Shown here: positions 1-5,746 of the stretch, in pieces
Position numbering within the stretch: position 1 is the first letter of the stretch
Layout of the letters: each line of letters starts with the position of its first letter
Origin: Aquabacterium sp.
Lineage (GTDB): Bacteria > Pseudomonadota > Gammaproteobacteria > Burkholderiales > Burkholderiaceae_C
Assembly (NCBI GenBank): GCA_030654555.1
Contig: JAURXG010000340.1
Location: 1 to 7,485, forward strand
Length of the DNA: 7,485 nucleotides
Reading direction: 5' to 3'
The notes under the pieces: generated by a model
The model's database searches: none
Told to the model about the DNA's origin: nothing
The model's input: the letters and a program-made list of their open reading frames with translations, nothing else
Program-made: the position numbers and the translations under genes

Positions 1-19
1 GTGATCATGCCGTGATCAT
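1..19. repeat. Tandem GTGATCAT repeat upstream of pilB
   Basis: The octamer GTGATCAT occurs at 1-8 and again at 12-19. The period is 11 bases, about one turn of the helix. Each copy contains the palindrome TGATCA (2-7 and 13-18). The repeat lies just upstream of the pilB start. It could be a pair of phased protein-binding half-sites for the pil operon, but nothing in the sequence names a regulator. The window starts inside or at the edge of this element, so its full extent is unknown. The repeat itself is plainly visible; any regulatory role is inference. Confidence 0.4.
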
Positions 20-45
20 CGGGATACGCCTCCGTCGAAGCCGCC

Positions 46-1761
46 TTGGAAACACTGGTCGAACCACCGCAGTCCTCCCTCTCCGGCGTGGCGAGGGTGC
101 TGGTGCATGCCGGCAAGCTCAGCAGCAAGGCCGCTGAAGACCTGGCCAAGTCGGCCAAGGACCGCAAGATCAGCTTCATCGGCGCGGTGATCGCCTCGGG
201 GGCGGTGTCGCCCTTCGACCTGGCCCACACGCTGTCGACCGCGCTGGCGCTGCCGCTGCTCGACCTGTCGTCGGTCGACTTCGAGCGCCTGCCCAAGGGC
301 ATCGTCGACACCAAGCTGGCGGTGCAATACCAGCTGGTGATGCTGGGACGGCGTGGCAACCGGCTGTTCATCGGCGGCGCCGACCCCACCGACCAGGAAG
401 CGGTCGAGCGCATCAAGTTCGCCACCCAGCTGGCGCCCGAGTGGGTGATCGTCGAGTACGACAAGCTCGCGCGGCTGATGGAGTCGCAGGGCGCCACCGC
501 CACCGAGACGCTGGAGGCGCTGACCGCCGACGACTTCGAGTTCGACGTCACCGACGACGCGAGCGCGCCCGAGACCAACGAGGTGGTCTCCGAGGTGGAG
601 GACGCGCCGGTGGTGCGCTTCCTGCAGAAGATGCTGATCGACGCGATCAACCTGCGTGCCTCCGACCTGCACTTCGAGCCCTACGAGTACAACTACCGGG
701 TGCGCTTCCGCGTCGATGGCGAACTGCGCGAGATCACGCAGCCGCCGATCGCCATCAAGGAAAAGCTCGCCTCGCGCATCAAGGTCATCAGCCGCCTCGA
801 CATCGCTGAGAAGCGCGTGCCGCAGGACGGCCGCATGAAGATGAAGTTCGGCAGCAAGGCGATCGATTTCCGGGTGTCGACCCTGCCCACGCTGTTCGGC
901 GAGAAGATCGTGATCCGGATCCTCGACCCCTCGTCGGCCAAGGTGGGCATCGAGGCCCTGGGCTACGAGAAGATCGAGAAAGAGCGCCTGATGACCGCCA
1001 TCGTGCGGCCCTACGGCATGGTGCTGGTCACCGGCCCCACCGGCTCGGGCAAGACGGTGTCGCTCTACACCTGCCTGAACATCCTGAACCAGCCGGGCGT
1101 GAACATCTCCACCGTGGAAGACCCGGCCGAAATCAACCTGCCGGGCGTCAACCAGGTCAACGTCAACGACCGCGCGGGGCTCACCTTCTCGGCGGCGCTG
1201 AAGTCCTTCCTGCGGCAGGATCCCGACATCATCATGGTCGGCGAGATCCGCGACCTGGAGACCGCCGACATCGCCATCAAGGCCGCGCAGACCGGCCACA
1301 TGGTGATGAGCACGCTGCACACCAACGACGCCCCCACCACGCTGACGCGGCTACTGAACATGGGCGTGGCGCCGTTCAACATCGCCTCCAGCGTGATCCT
1401 GATCACGGCCCAGCGCCTGGCGAGGCGGCTGTGCGAGAACTGCAAGACGCCGGCCGACTACCCTCGCGAGGCCATGCTGCGTGCCGGTTATGAACCCGAA
1501 GACCTCGACGGCTCCTGGAAACCGTTCCGGGCCGTGGGCTGCGGCTCGTGCAACAGCGGCTACAAGGGCCGCGTGGGCGTCTACCAGGTGATGCCGATCA
1601 CCGAGGCCATCCAGCGCATCATCCTGACCGAGGGCACGGCGATGGACATCGCCGAGCAGGCCAAGCGCGAGGGCGTGCGCGACCTGCGCCAGTCGGGCCT
1701 GATCAAGGTGCGCCAGGGCGTGACCACGCTCGAAGAGATCATCGCGGTGACCAACCAGTGA
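46..1761 (+). CDS. pilB: Type IV pilus assembly ATPase PilB
   Basis: PilB is the cytoplasmic hexameric ATPase that powers pilus extension by turning the platform protein PilC. The 571-residue product has the usual family length. Residues about 15-145 form the N-terminal GspE/MshEN-type region. An acidic, low-complexity linker follows (about 158-186), then the ATPase core. Visible motifs are the Walker A GPTGSGKT (330-337, K336), the Asp box EDPAE (358-362), the Walker B IIMVGEIRD (395-403, E400) and the His box ending in STLHTND (H425). Two CxxC pairs (C463/C466 and C499/C502) form the zinc site typical of PilB/GspE extension ATPases and absent from the retraction ATPase PilT. The frame is closed by TGA at 13-15. 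TTG at 46 is the first possible start, with a weak GAAG (37-40) before it. The first in-frame ATG is about 99 codons in, and GTG at 88 would cut into the conserved N-terminus. The family call is near certain; the start is less sure. Confidence 0.95.
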   Translation: METLVEPPQSSLSGVARVLVHAGKLSSKAAEDLAKSAKDRKISFIGAVIASGAVSPFDLAHTLSTALALPLLDLSSVDFERLPKGIVDTKLAVQYQLVMLGRRGNRLFIGGADPTDQEAVERIKFATQLAPEWVIVEYDKLARLMESQGATATETLEALTADDFEFDVTDDASAPETNEVVSEVEDAPVVRFLQKMLIDAINLRASDLHFEPYEYNYRVRFRVDGELREITQPPIAIKEKLASRIKVISRLDIAEKRVPQDGRMKMKFGSKAIDFRVSTLPTLFGEKIVIRILDPSSAKVGIEALGYEKIEKERLMTAIVRPYGMVLVTGPTGSGKTVSLYTCLNILNQPGVNISTVEDPAEINLPGVNQVNVNDRAGLTFSAALKSFLRQDPDIIMVGEIRDLETADIAIKAAQTGHMVMSTLHTNDAPTTLTRLLNMGVAPFNIASSVILITAQRLARRLCENCKTPADYPREAMLRAGYEPEDLDGSWKPFRAVGCGSCNSGYKGRVGVYQVMPITEAIQRIILTEGTAMDIAEQAKREGVRDLRQSGLIKVRQGVTTLEEIIAVTNQ

Positions 1762-1877
1762 GGCCCCGTTTGCAGGCAAGACTTGCGCGGGTCTGGCCCC
1801 CGCGGCACCCCCACCCCACACCCGACCGGTGGGCCGTGCGCTGAGCGCGCCACCCACCCACCCGCACCGGAGCACGC
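1762..1877 (+). other. pilB-pilC intergenic region, C-rich with hairpin
   Basis: This 116-base gap separates two genes that are otherwise in one operon-like row. It contains a near-palindrome GCAAG-A-CTTGC (1776-1786). A 6-bp GC stem overlaps it by one base: CGCGGG (1786-1791) pairs with CCCGCG (1799-1804) across a 7-base loop. Downstream is a C-rich, T-free stretch: 1797-1828 has 22 C and 5 G in 32 bases. The gap also holds short CCCA repeats (about 1852-1863). There is no T tract after the hairpin, so it is not a standard intrinsic terminator. The C-over-G bias would suit a Rho loading site or attenuation between pilB and pilC; that is inference. I see no convincing -35/-10 pair and no small gene. 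Confidence 0.5.
1869..1872 (+). promoter_or_regulatory. Ribosome binding site of pilC
   Basis: GGAG lies five bases before the ATG at 1878. It fixes the pilC start and shows that pilC has its own translation signal despite the long gap after pilB. Confidence 0.6.
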
Positions 1878-3098
1878 ATGGCGACTGCAGCAGCCGCGAG
1901 AGGCATCAAGGAACTGGTCTTCGAATGGGAAGGCAAGGACAAGAACGGCAAGATCGTGCGCGGCGAGATCCGCGCCGGCGGCGAGGCCCAGGTCAGTGCC
2001 AGCCTGCGCCGCCAGGGCATCCTGCTGACCAAGCTGAAGAAGCGCCGCACCAGCGGCGGCAGCTCGGTCAAGCAGAAGGACATCGCGCTGTTCACGCGGC
2101 AGCTGGCCACCATGATGAAGGCCGGCGTGCCGCTGCTGCAGGCCTTCGACATCGTGGGCCGCGGCGCCACCAACCCGCGGCTGACCAAGCTGCTGGGCGA
2201 CATCCGCGCCGACGTGGAGACAGGCACCAGCCTGTCGGCCGCGTTCCGCAAGCACCCGATGCACTTCGACGCGCTGTACTGCAACCTGGTCGAGGCCGGT
2301 GAGGCCGGCGGCATCCTGGAGCAGCTGCTCGAGCGCCTGGCCATCTACCAGGAGAAGACGCTGGCGCTGAAGGGCAAGATCAAGTCGGCGCTGATGTACC
2401 CGATCGCCGTGCTGACCGTCGCCTTCATCGTGGTGGTGGTGATCATGATCAAGGTGATCCCGGCCTTCAAGGACGTGTTCAGCAGCTTCGGCGCCGACCT
2501 GCCCGCGCCCACGCTGCTGGTGATCGCGATGTCGGAGTTCTTCGTCTCGTACTGGCCGGTGATCTTCGGCGTGATGGCCGGCGGCGGCTACATGTTCATG
2601 CAGACCTGGAAACGCTCGGTCAAGATGCAGATGGTGATGGACCGCCTGCTGCTGCGCATCCCGATCTTCGGCAACCTGATCAACAAGTCGGTGATCGCGC
2701 GCTGGACGCGCACGCTGTCGACCATGTTCGCCGCCGGCGTGCCGCTGGTCGAGGCGCTCGATTCGGTGGGCGGTGCCGCGGGCAATGCGGTGTACGCCGA
2801 GGCCACGCAGAAGATCCAGCGCGACGTGTCCACCGGCAGTGCGCTCACCACGTCGATGCAGGGCACCGGCGTGTTCCCGAACATGGTGATCCAGATGGCC
2901 TCCATCGGCGAGGAATCCGGCTCGCTCGACCACATGCTGGCCAAGGCCGCCGAGTTCTACGAGGAAGAGGTCGACGACATGGTCAAGGGCCTGTCCAGCC
3001 TGATGGAGCCGATCATCATCGTGGTGCTGGGCACCATCATCGGCGGCATCGTGGTGGCGATGTACCTGCCCATCTTCAAGATCGGCCAGGTGGTCTGA
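1878..3098 (+). CDS. pilC: Type IV pilus inner-membrane platform protein PilC
   Basis: PilC is the integral inner-membrane protein (GspF/T2SF family) on which PilB acts. It is thought to feed pilin subunits from the membrane into the growing pilus. The 406-residue product has normal length. It opens with a short soluble segment carrying the familiar W-x-G-x-D-x-x-G-K-x-x-x-G-E pattern (17-30). Two T2SF repeats follow, roughly 71-195 and 274-397. Each starts with a matching R-x-L-x-T-M-x-x-A-G-V-P-L motif (74-86 and 278-290). Hydrophobic segments are at about 175-195, 213-240 and 377-397. The second repeat carries the conserved GEESG (344-348). The ATG start is backed by GGAG five bases upstream. 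The protein is encoded between pilB and pilD, the standard order. I see no damage or truncation. Confidence 0.96.
   Translation: MATAAAARGIKELVFEWEGKDKNGKIVRGEIRAGGEAQVSASLRRQGILLTKLKKRRTSGGSSVKQKDIALFTRQLATMMKAGVPLLQAFDIVGRGATNPRLTKLLGDIRADVETGTSLSAAFRKHPMHFDALYCNLVEAGEAGGILEQLLERLAIYQEKTLALKGKIKSALMYPIAVLTVAFIVVVVIMIKVIPAFKDVFSSFGADLPAPTLLVIAMSEFFVSYWPVIFGVMAGGGYMFMQTWKRSVKMQMVMDRLLLRIPIFGNLINKSVIARWTRTLSTMFAAGVPLVEALDSVGGAAGNAVYAEATQKIQRDVSTGSALTTSMQGTGVFPNMVIQMASIGEESGSLDHMLAKAAEFYEEEVDDMVKGLSSLMEPIIIVVLGTIIGGIVVAMYLPIFKIGQVV
3088..3093 (+). promoter_or_regulatory. Ribosome binding site of pilD, inside pilC
   Basis: AGGTGG, a near match to AGGAGG, ends six bases before the GTG at 3100. 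It lies within the last codons of pilC. This supports the GTG start and suggests pilC and pilD translation are coupled. Confidence 0.5.
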
Positions 3099-3099
3099 C

Positions 3100-4032
3100 G
3101 TGGGTCTGCCCCCGACCGAAGTCCTGCTCTCGCCCTGGTTGCTGGCCGTGCTCGGCCTGATGGTCGGCAGCTTCCTCAACGTGGTGATCCACCGCATGCC
3201 GCAGCTGCTGGAGCGCGAGTGGCTGGGCGACGCCGCCGGCTACCTGCAGGACAGCGCCACGATGACCCGGGTGCTGGGCGCCCCGCCCGCGCGCACGGCC
3301 GAACTGGCGCGCCAGGGCGCGGCGCTGGCCGCCGAGGTGCAGGCGCTGCCGGCGATGAGCCTGTCGCGCCCGCGCTCGCGCTGCCCGCAGTGCGGCCACC
3401 AGCTGGCCTGGCACGAGAACATCCCGCTGCTGGGCTGGCTGCGGCTGGGCGGCAAGTGCTCGGCCTGCGGCACGCGCATCTCGCCGCGCTACCCCATCGT
3501 CGAGGCGCTCACCGGCGCGCTGTTCGCCGCCGCCGCCTGGCAGGCCGGCCCCACCGCCGCCGCGGCGGTGTACTGCGTGGCGCTGGCGCTGCTGATCGCT
3601 GCCGCCTTCATCGACCTCGACACCACGCTGCTGCCCGACAACCTGACGCTGCCGCTGATCGGCCTGGGGCTGGTGGCGGCCTGGCAGCGCTGGATCCCGG
3701 TCTCGCTGGCCGATGCCGCGCTGGGTGCCTTCTTCGGCTACTTCGCGCTGTGGTTCGTGGCGGCCATCTACAAGCTGGTGCGCGGGGTGCAGGGCATGGC
3801 CGAGGGCGACTTCAAGCTGCTGGCCGGCCTGGGCGCGCTGCTGGGCTGGCAGTCGCTGCCGTCGATCATCCTGCTGTCGTCGGCGGTGGGCGCGGTGGTG
3901 GGCATCTTCATGATCGTCGCGCGTGGTCACGGCCGCAACGTGCCGATTCCCTTCGGCCCCTACCTGGCCGGCGGCGGCGTGGCGGCGCTGTTCTTCGGCG
4001 CCCAGCTCAACGGGCTGTGGTCGGGGCTCTGA
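3100..4032 (+). CDS. pilD: Prepilin peptidase / N-methyltransferase PilD
   Basis: PilD is a polytopic inner-membrane aspartyl protease that cuts the leader from type IV prepilins and methylates the new N-terminal residue. In many bacteria it also serves type II secretion pseudopilins. The 310-residue product begins with a membrane segment and the family motif GSFLNVVIHRMP (23-34). A cytoplasmic zinc domain has CPQC (95-98) and CSAC (120-123). The peptidase_A24 region holds the two catalytic aspartate sites: IDLDTTLLPD (171-180; D172 or D174) and GMAEGDFK (232-239; D237). Further family matches are RYPIVE (130-135) and IPFGPYLA (283-290). The GTG start comes one base after the pilC stop, with AGGTGG as its ribosome binding site. 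Two oddities stand out. The GxGD motif reads AEGD. The loop before the first cysteine pair (about 40-90) is longer than in Pseudomonas PilD as I remember it. All catalytic residues are present, so the protein is probably active. Confidence 0.95.
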   Translation: MGLPPTEVLLSPWLLAVLGLMVGSFLNVVIHRMPQLLEREWLGDAAGYLQDSATMTRVLGAPPARTAELARQGAALAAEVQALPAMSLSRPRSRCPQCGHQLAWHENIPLLGWLRLGGKCSACGTRISPRYPIVEALTGALFAAAAWQAGPTAAAAVYCVALALLIAAAFIDLDTTLLPDNLTLPLIGLGLVAAWQRWIPVSLADAALGAFFGYFALWFVAAIYKLVRGVQGMAEGDFKLLAGLGALLGWQSLPSIILLSSAVGAVVGIFMIVARGHGRNVPIPFGPYLAGGGVAALFFGAQLNGLWSGL

Positions 4033-4034
4033 CG

Positions 4035-4682
4035 GTGGCCTCGCAAGGCATCCAGGCGATCGGCCTGACCGGGGGCATCGGCAGCGGCAAGAGCACGGTG
4101 GCGGCGCAGCTGGTGGCGCTGGGCGCCACGCTGGTCGACACCGATGCCATCGCCCATGCGCTGACCACGCCCGGTGGCGCGGCGATGCCGGCGCTGCGCC
4201 AGCGCTTTGGCGACGACGTGGCCGGGCCTGACGGTGCACTCGACCGCGCCCGCATGCGCACCCTGGTGTTCGCCGACCCCGACGCCAAGCGCGCGCTCGA
4301 GGCCATCCTGCACCCGATGATCGGCGCCGAGGCGCAGCGCCAGGCCGCCGCCGCGGGCGATGGCGTGGTGGTGTTCGACGTGCCGCTGCTCAGCGAATCC
4401 AGCCACTGGCGTGCGCGCTGCCAGCGCATCCTGGTGGTCGACTGCAGCGCCGAGACCCAGGTGCAGCGCGTGATGGCCCGCTCGGGCTGGAGCGACGAGC
4501 AGGTGCGGCGCGTCATCGCGCTGCAGTCCCCACGCGCGCAGCGCCGCGCGATCGCCGATGCGGTGATCTTCAACGACGGCATCACCGCCGAGACGCTGGC
4601 CGACGAAGTGGCGCAGCTGTGGGCGCTGTGGGGCCTGCCGCGGCCCGTGCGCCCCGTCAAAGAGGGCGCGCCAGGCGCCTGA
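4035..4682 (+). CDS. coaE: Dephospho-CoA kinase CoaE
   Basis: CoaE is the cytoplasmic enzyme of the last step in coenzyme A synthesis: ATP plus 3'-dephospho-CoA gives ADP plus CoA. The 215-residue product has the family's usual size. The P-loop GGIGSGKST spans 13-21 and is followed by VDTDAIA (34-40), the aspartate-bearing segment next to the P-loop. Also present are the conserved HP pair (93-94), FDVPLL (114-119) and IFND (178-181). The GTG at 4035 starts two bases after the pilD stop. It gives an N-terminus leading straight into the P-loop strand, as in the family. The frame is open far upstream inside pilD, but that extension is Arg/Ala-rich shadow sequence. Lying tightly after pilD, coaE is probably co-transcribed with the pil genes, although its function is unrelated. 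The C-terminal tail after about 200 is Pro-rich and not conserved. Confidence 0.95.
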   Translation: MASQGIQAIGLTGGIGSGKSTVAAQLVALGATLVDTDAIAHALTTPGGAAMPALRQRFGDDVAGPDGALDRARMRTLVFADPDAKRALEAILHPMIGAEAQRQAAAAGDGVVVFDVPLLSESSHWRARCQRILVVDCSAETQVQRVMARSGWSDEQVRRVIALQSPRAQRRAIADAVIFNDGITAETLADEVAQLWALWGLPRPVRPVKEGAPGA

Positions 4683-4708
4683 ACGCAGGCGGCCGGGCCG
4701 GGCCGCTG

Positions 4709-4717
4709 TGGAACAAT
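4709..4717 (+). promoter_or_regulatory. Candidate extended -10 promoter for zapD
   Basis: TGG-AACAAT fits an extended -10 pattern (TG, one base, hexamer), with four of six bases matching TATAAT. It is one of the few A/T-rich spots in the window. A start about seven bases downstream would give a leader of roughly 43 bases before the zapD TTG. No good -35 is seen 17 bases upstream, where the GC hairpin lies. It is plausible but weak, and zapD could simply be read through from coaE. Confidence 0.3.
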
Positions 4718-4755
4718 CCTCGCGTTGACCGCGGCCCCTGCTGCGGCTGCCTCAC

Positions 4756-4762
4756 GAGGAAG
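4756..4762 (+). promoter_or_regulatory. Ribosome binding site that fixes the zapD start
   Basis: GAGGAAG lies four bases before the TTG at 4767, with its AGGA core six bases away. It is the strongest Shine-Dalgarno match I see in the window. It decides for TTG 4767 over the in-frame upstream TTG at 4725, which has no such site. Confidence 0.75.
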
Positions 4763-4766
4763 CGCC

Positions 4767-5522
4767 TTGGTCCTGTACGAGTACCCGTTCAACGAGAGCG
4801 TCCGCACCCTGCTGCGGCTCGAGCACCTGTTCGACCGGCTCGGCCAGTTGCTGCCACGCGATGCGGCGGTGGACCACCACTTCGCGCTGGTGACGATGTT
4901 CGAGATCGTCGACGTGGCTTCGCGCTCCGACCTCAAGGCCGACCTGCTCAAGGAACTGGACCGGCACAAGGCGCAGCTGGTTGCCTACCGCAGCAACCCG
5001 CAGGTGTCGCAGGCGGCGCTCGACGGCGTGATCAACCGCATCGACCACGCCTTCAACACCCTGAACCAGCAGGTCGGCAAGGCCGGCCAGGCGCTGGCCG
5101 GCAACGAGTGGCTGACCAGCCTGCGCAGCCGCATCAGCATCCCGGGCGGCACCTGCGAATTCGACCTGCCGGCCTACTACGCCTGGCAGCAGCACGATGC
5201 CGCCAGCCGCCGCGCCGACCTGCTGGGCTGGGTGGGCACGCTCGCGCCCTGGGCCGAGGCGCTGCAGCTGCTGCTGCACCTGGTGCGCGACGCCGGCGTG
5301 CCGCACAAGGTGGTCAGCCAGGGCGGGCAGTTCCAGCAAAGCCTGCCGCAAGGCCGCAGCTACCAGCTGCTGCGCATGCGCATCGCCGGCGCCGACGGCC
5401 TGGTGCCCGAGATCACCGGCCACCGGCTGCTGGTGTCGGTGCGGCTGATGCGCGCCGACGCCGAAGGCCGCCTGCGGCTGGCGCCGGTGGACGTGCCCTT
5501 TGAACTGACCTTGTGCGCATGA
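4767..5522 (+). CDS. zapD: Cell division protein ZapD (FtsZ-associated)
   Basis: ZapD is a cytoplasmic FtsZ-binding protein that cross-links protofilaments and stabilises the Z ring; the family was formerly DUF1342/YacF. The 251-residue product is the usual size. It starts with VLYEYPFNE (2-10) and TLLRLEHLF (14-22), the hallmark N-terminus of the family. The conserved core SRISIPGGTCEFDLPAYYAW is at 121-140. The C-terminal beta region has HRLLVSVRLM (219-228), with arginines at 220 and 226. These are candidate FtsZ contact residues by analogy with basic residues reported for E. coli ZapD. TTG at 4767 is chosen because family members begin right before the L-Y-E-Y-P motif and because a strong GAGGAAG sits just upstream. 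An earlier in-frame TTG (4725) would add 14 Ala-rich residues with no support. The stop codon overlaps the yacG ATG. Confidence 0.94.
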   Translation: MVLYEYPFNESVRTLLRLEHLFDRLGQLLPRDAAVDHHFALVTMFEIVDVASRSDLKADLLKELDRHKAQLVAYRSNPQVSQAALDGVINRIDHAFNTLNQQVGKAGQALAGNEWLTSLRSRISIPGGTCEFDLPAYYAWQQHDAASRRADLLGWVGTLAPWAEALQLLLHLVRDAGVPHKVVSQGGQFQQSLPQGRSYQLLRMRIAGADGLVPEITGHRLLVSVRLMRADAEGRLRLAPVDVPFELTLCA

Positions 5523-5746
5523 ACCCTCCTGCCTCTGGCGCCGAACCGCGGCGCGTGCCCTGCCCCACCTGCCGCCGGCCCGCGGTGTTTTCACCCGACA
5601 ACCCGTGGCGGCCGTTCTGCAGCGAACGCTGCCGTGGCGTCGACCTGGGCGCCTGGGCCAACGAGAGCTACCGGGTCGAGGTGGCGCCCGTCCGCGAAGA
5701 CGACGACACACTGCCCGACGAGCCCGCCGCCCCCCACCGGACGTGA
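5519..5746 (+). CDS. yacG: DNA gyrase inhibitor YacG (zinc-binding)
   Basis: YacG is a very small zinc protein. In E. coli it binds GyrB and blocks DNA binding by gyrase. The 75-residue product has the family's four-cysteine site: CPTC (15-18), then C34 and C38 in FCSERC. RPFCSERCRGVDLGAW (31-46) is a close family match. The C-terminal tail (about 56-75) is acidic and proline-rich and lacks clear motifs. The ATG at 5519 overlaps the zapD stop as ATGA, so translation is probably coupled to zapD; no good independent ribosome binding site is visible. A GTG two codons earlier (5513) is in frame but less likely. The gene sits in the common coaE-zapD-yacG arrangement. Confidence 0.93.
   Translation: MNPPASGAEPRRVPCPTCRRPAVFSPDNPWRPFCSERCRGVDLGAWANESYRVEVAPVREDDDTLPDEPAAPHRT

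Larger units (their letters stand above)
4683..4766 (+). other. coaE-zapD intergenic region with GC hairpin
   Basis: The gap is 84 bases. A perfect 6-bp stem, GCGGCC (4689-4694) pairing with GGCCGC (4701-4706), has a 6-base loop and sits right after the coaE stop. No T tract follows, so it is at best a weak or Rho-assisted terminator or an mRNA 3'-end protector. The candidate promoter and the zapD ribosome binding site listed separately make up the rest of the gap. Confidence 0.5.

Noticed and set aside
16..1320. 434-codon minus-strand open frame opposite pilB
   Set aside because: It is a shadow of the pilB codon pattern: His/Asp/Arg/Leu-rich, no recognisable motif and no sensible upstream signals.
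2438..2460. GTGATCATGATCAAG in pilC, resembling the repeat at 1-19
   Set aside because: It is explained by codons for a Val/Ile/Met/Lys membrane segment (residues 188-192) and is not phased like the upstream pair.
1581..3197. Very long minus-strand open frame (538 codons) opposite pilB and pilC
   Set aside because: It lies antisense to clear pilB and pilC coding sequence. Its product is rich in His, Arg, Gln, Asp and Ala with no domain, as expected for a shadow frame in G+C-rich DNA.
3713..3913. Short Trp/Cys/Ser/Arg-rich open frame inside pilD
   Set aside because: It is a shifted frame of the pilD coding sequence with biased composition and no start signals.
3219..4034. In-frame N-terminal extension of coaE through pilD, suggesting a fusion
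   Set aside because: The extension is Arg/Ala/Gly-rich and is the shifted frame of pilD. CoaE is complete from GTG 4035, with its P-loop at the usual distance from the start.
4689..4706. GC hairpin after coaE as an intrinsic terminator
   Set aside because: The stem is only 6 bp and no T tract follows, so I list it as a hairpin without claiming termination.
4725..4766. Upstream TTG (4725) as zapD start, and TTGACC (4725-4730) as a -35 box
   Set aside because: The extra 14 residues are Ala-rich and unlike the family, while GAGGAAG favours TTG 4767. No -10 is seen 16-18 bases after TTGACC.
5513..5518. GTG at 5513 as yacG start
   Set aside because: It adds only two residues. The ATG at 5519 gives the common ATGA overlap with zapD.
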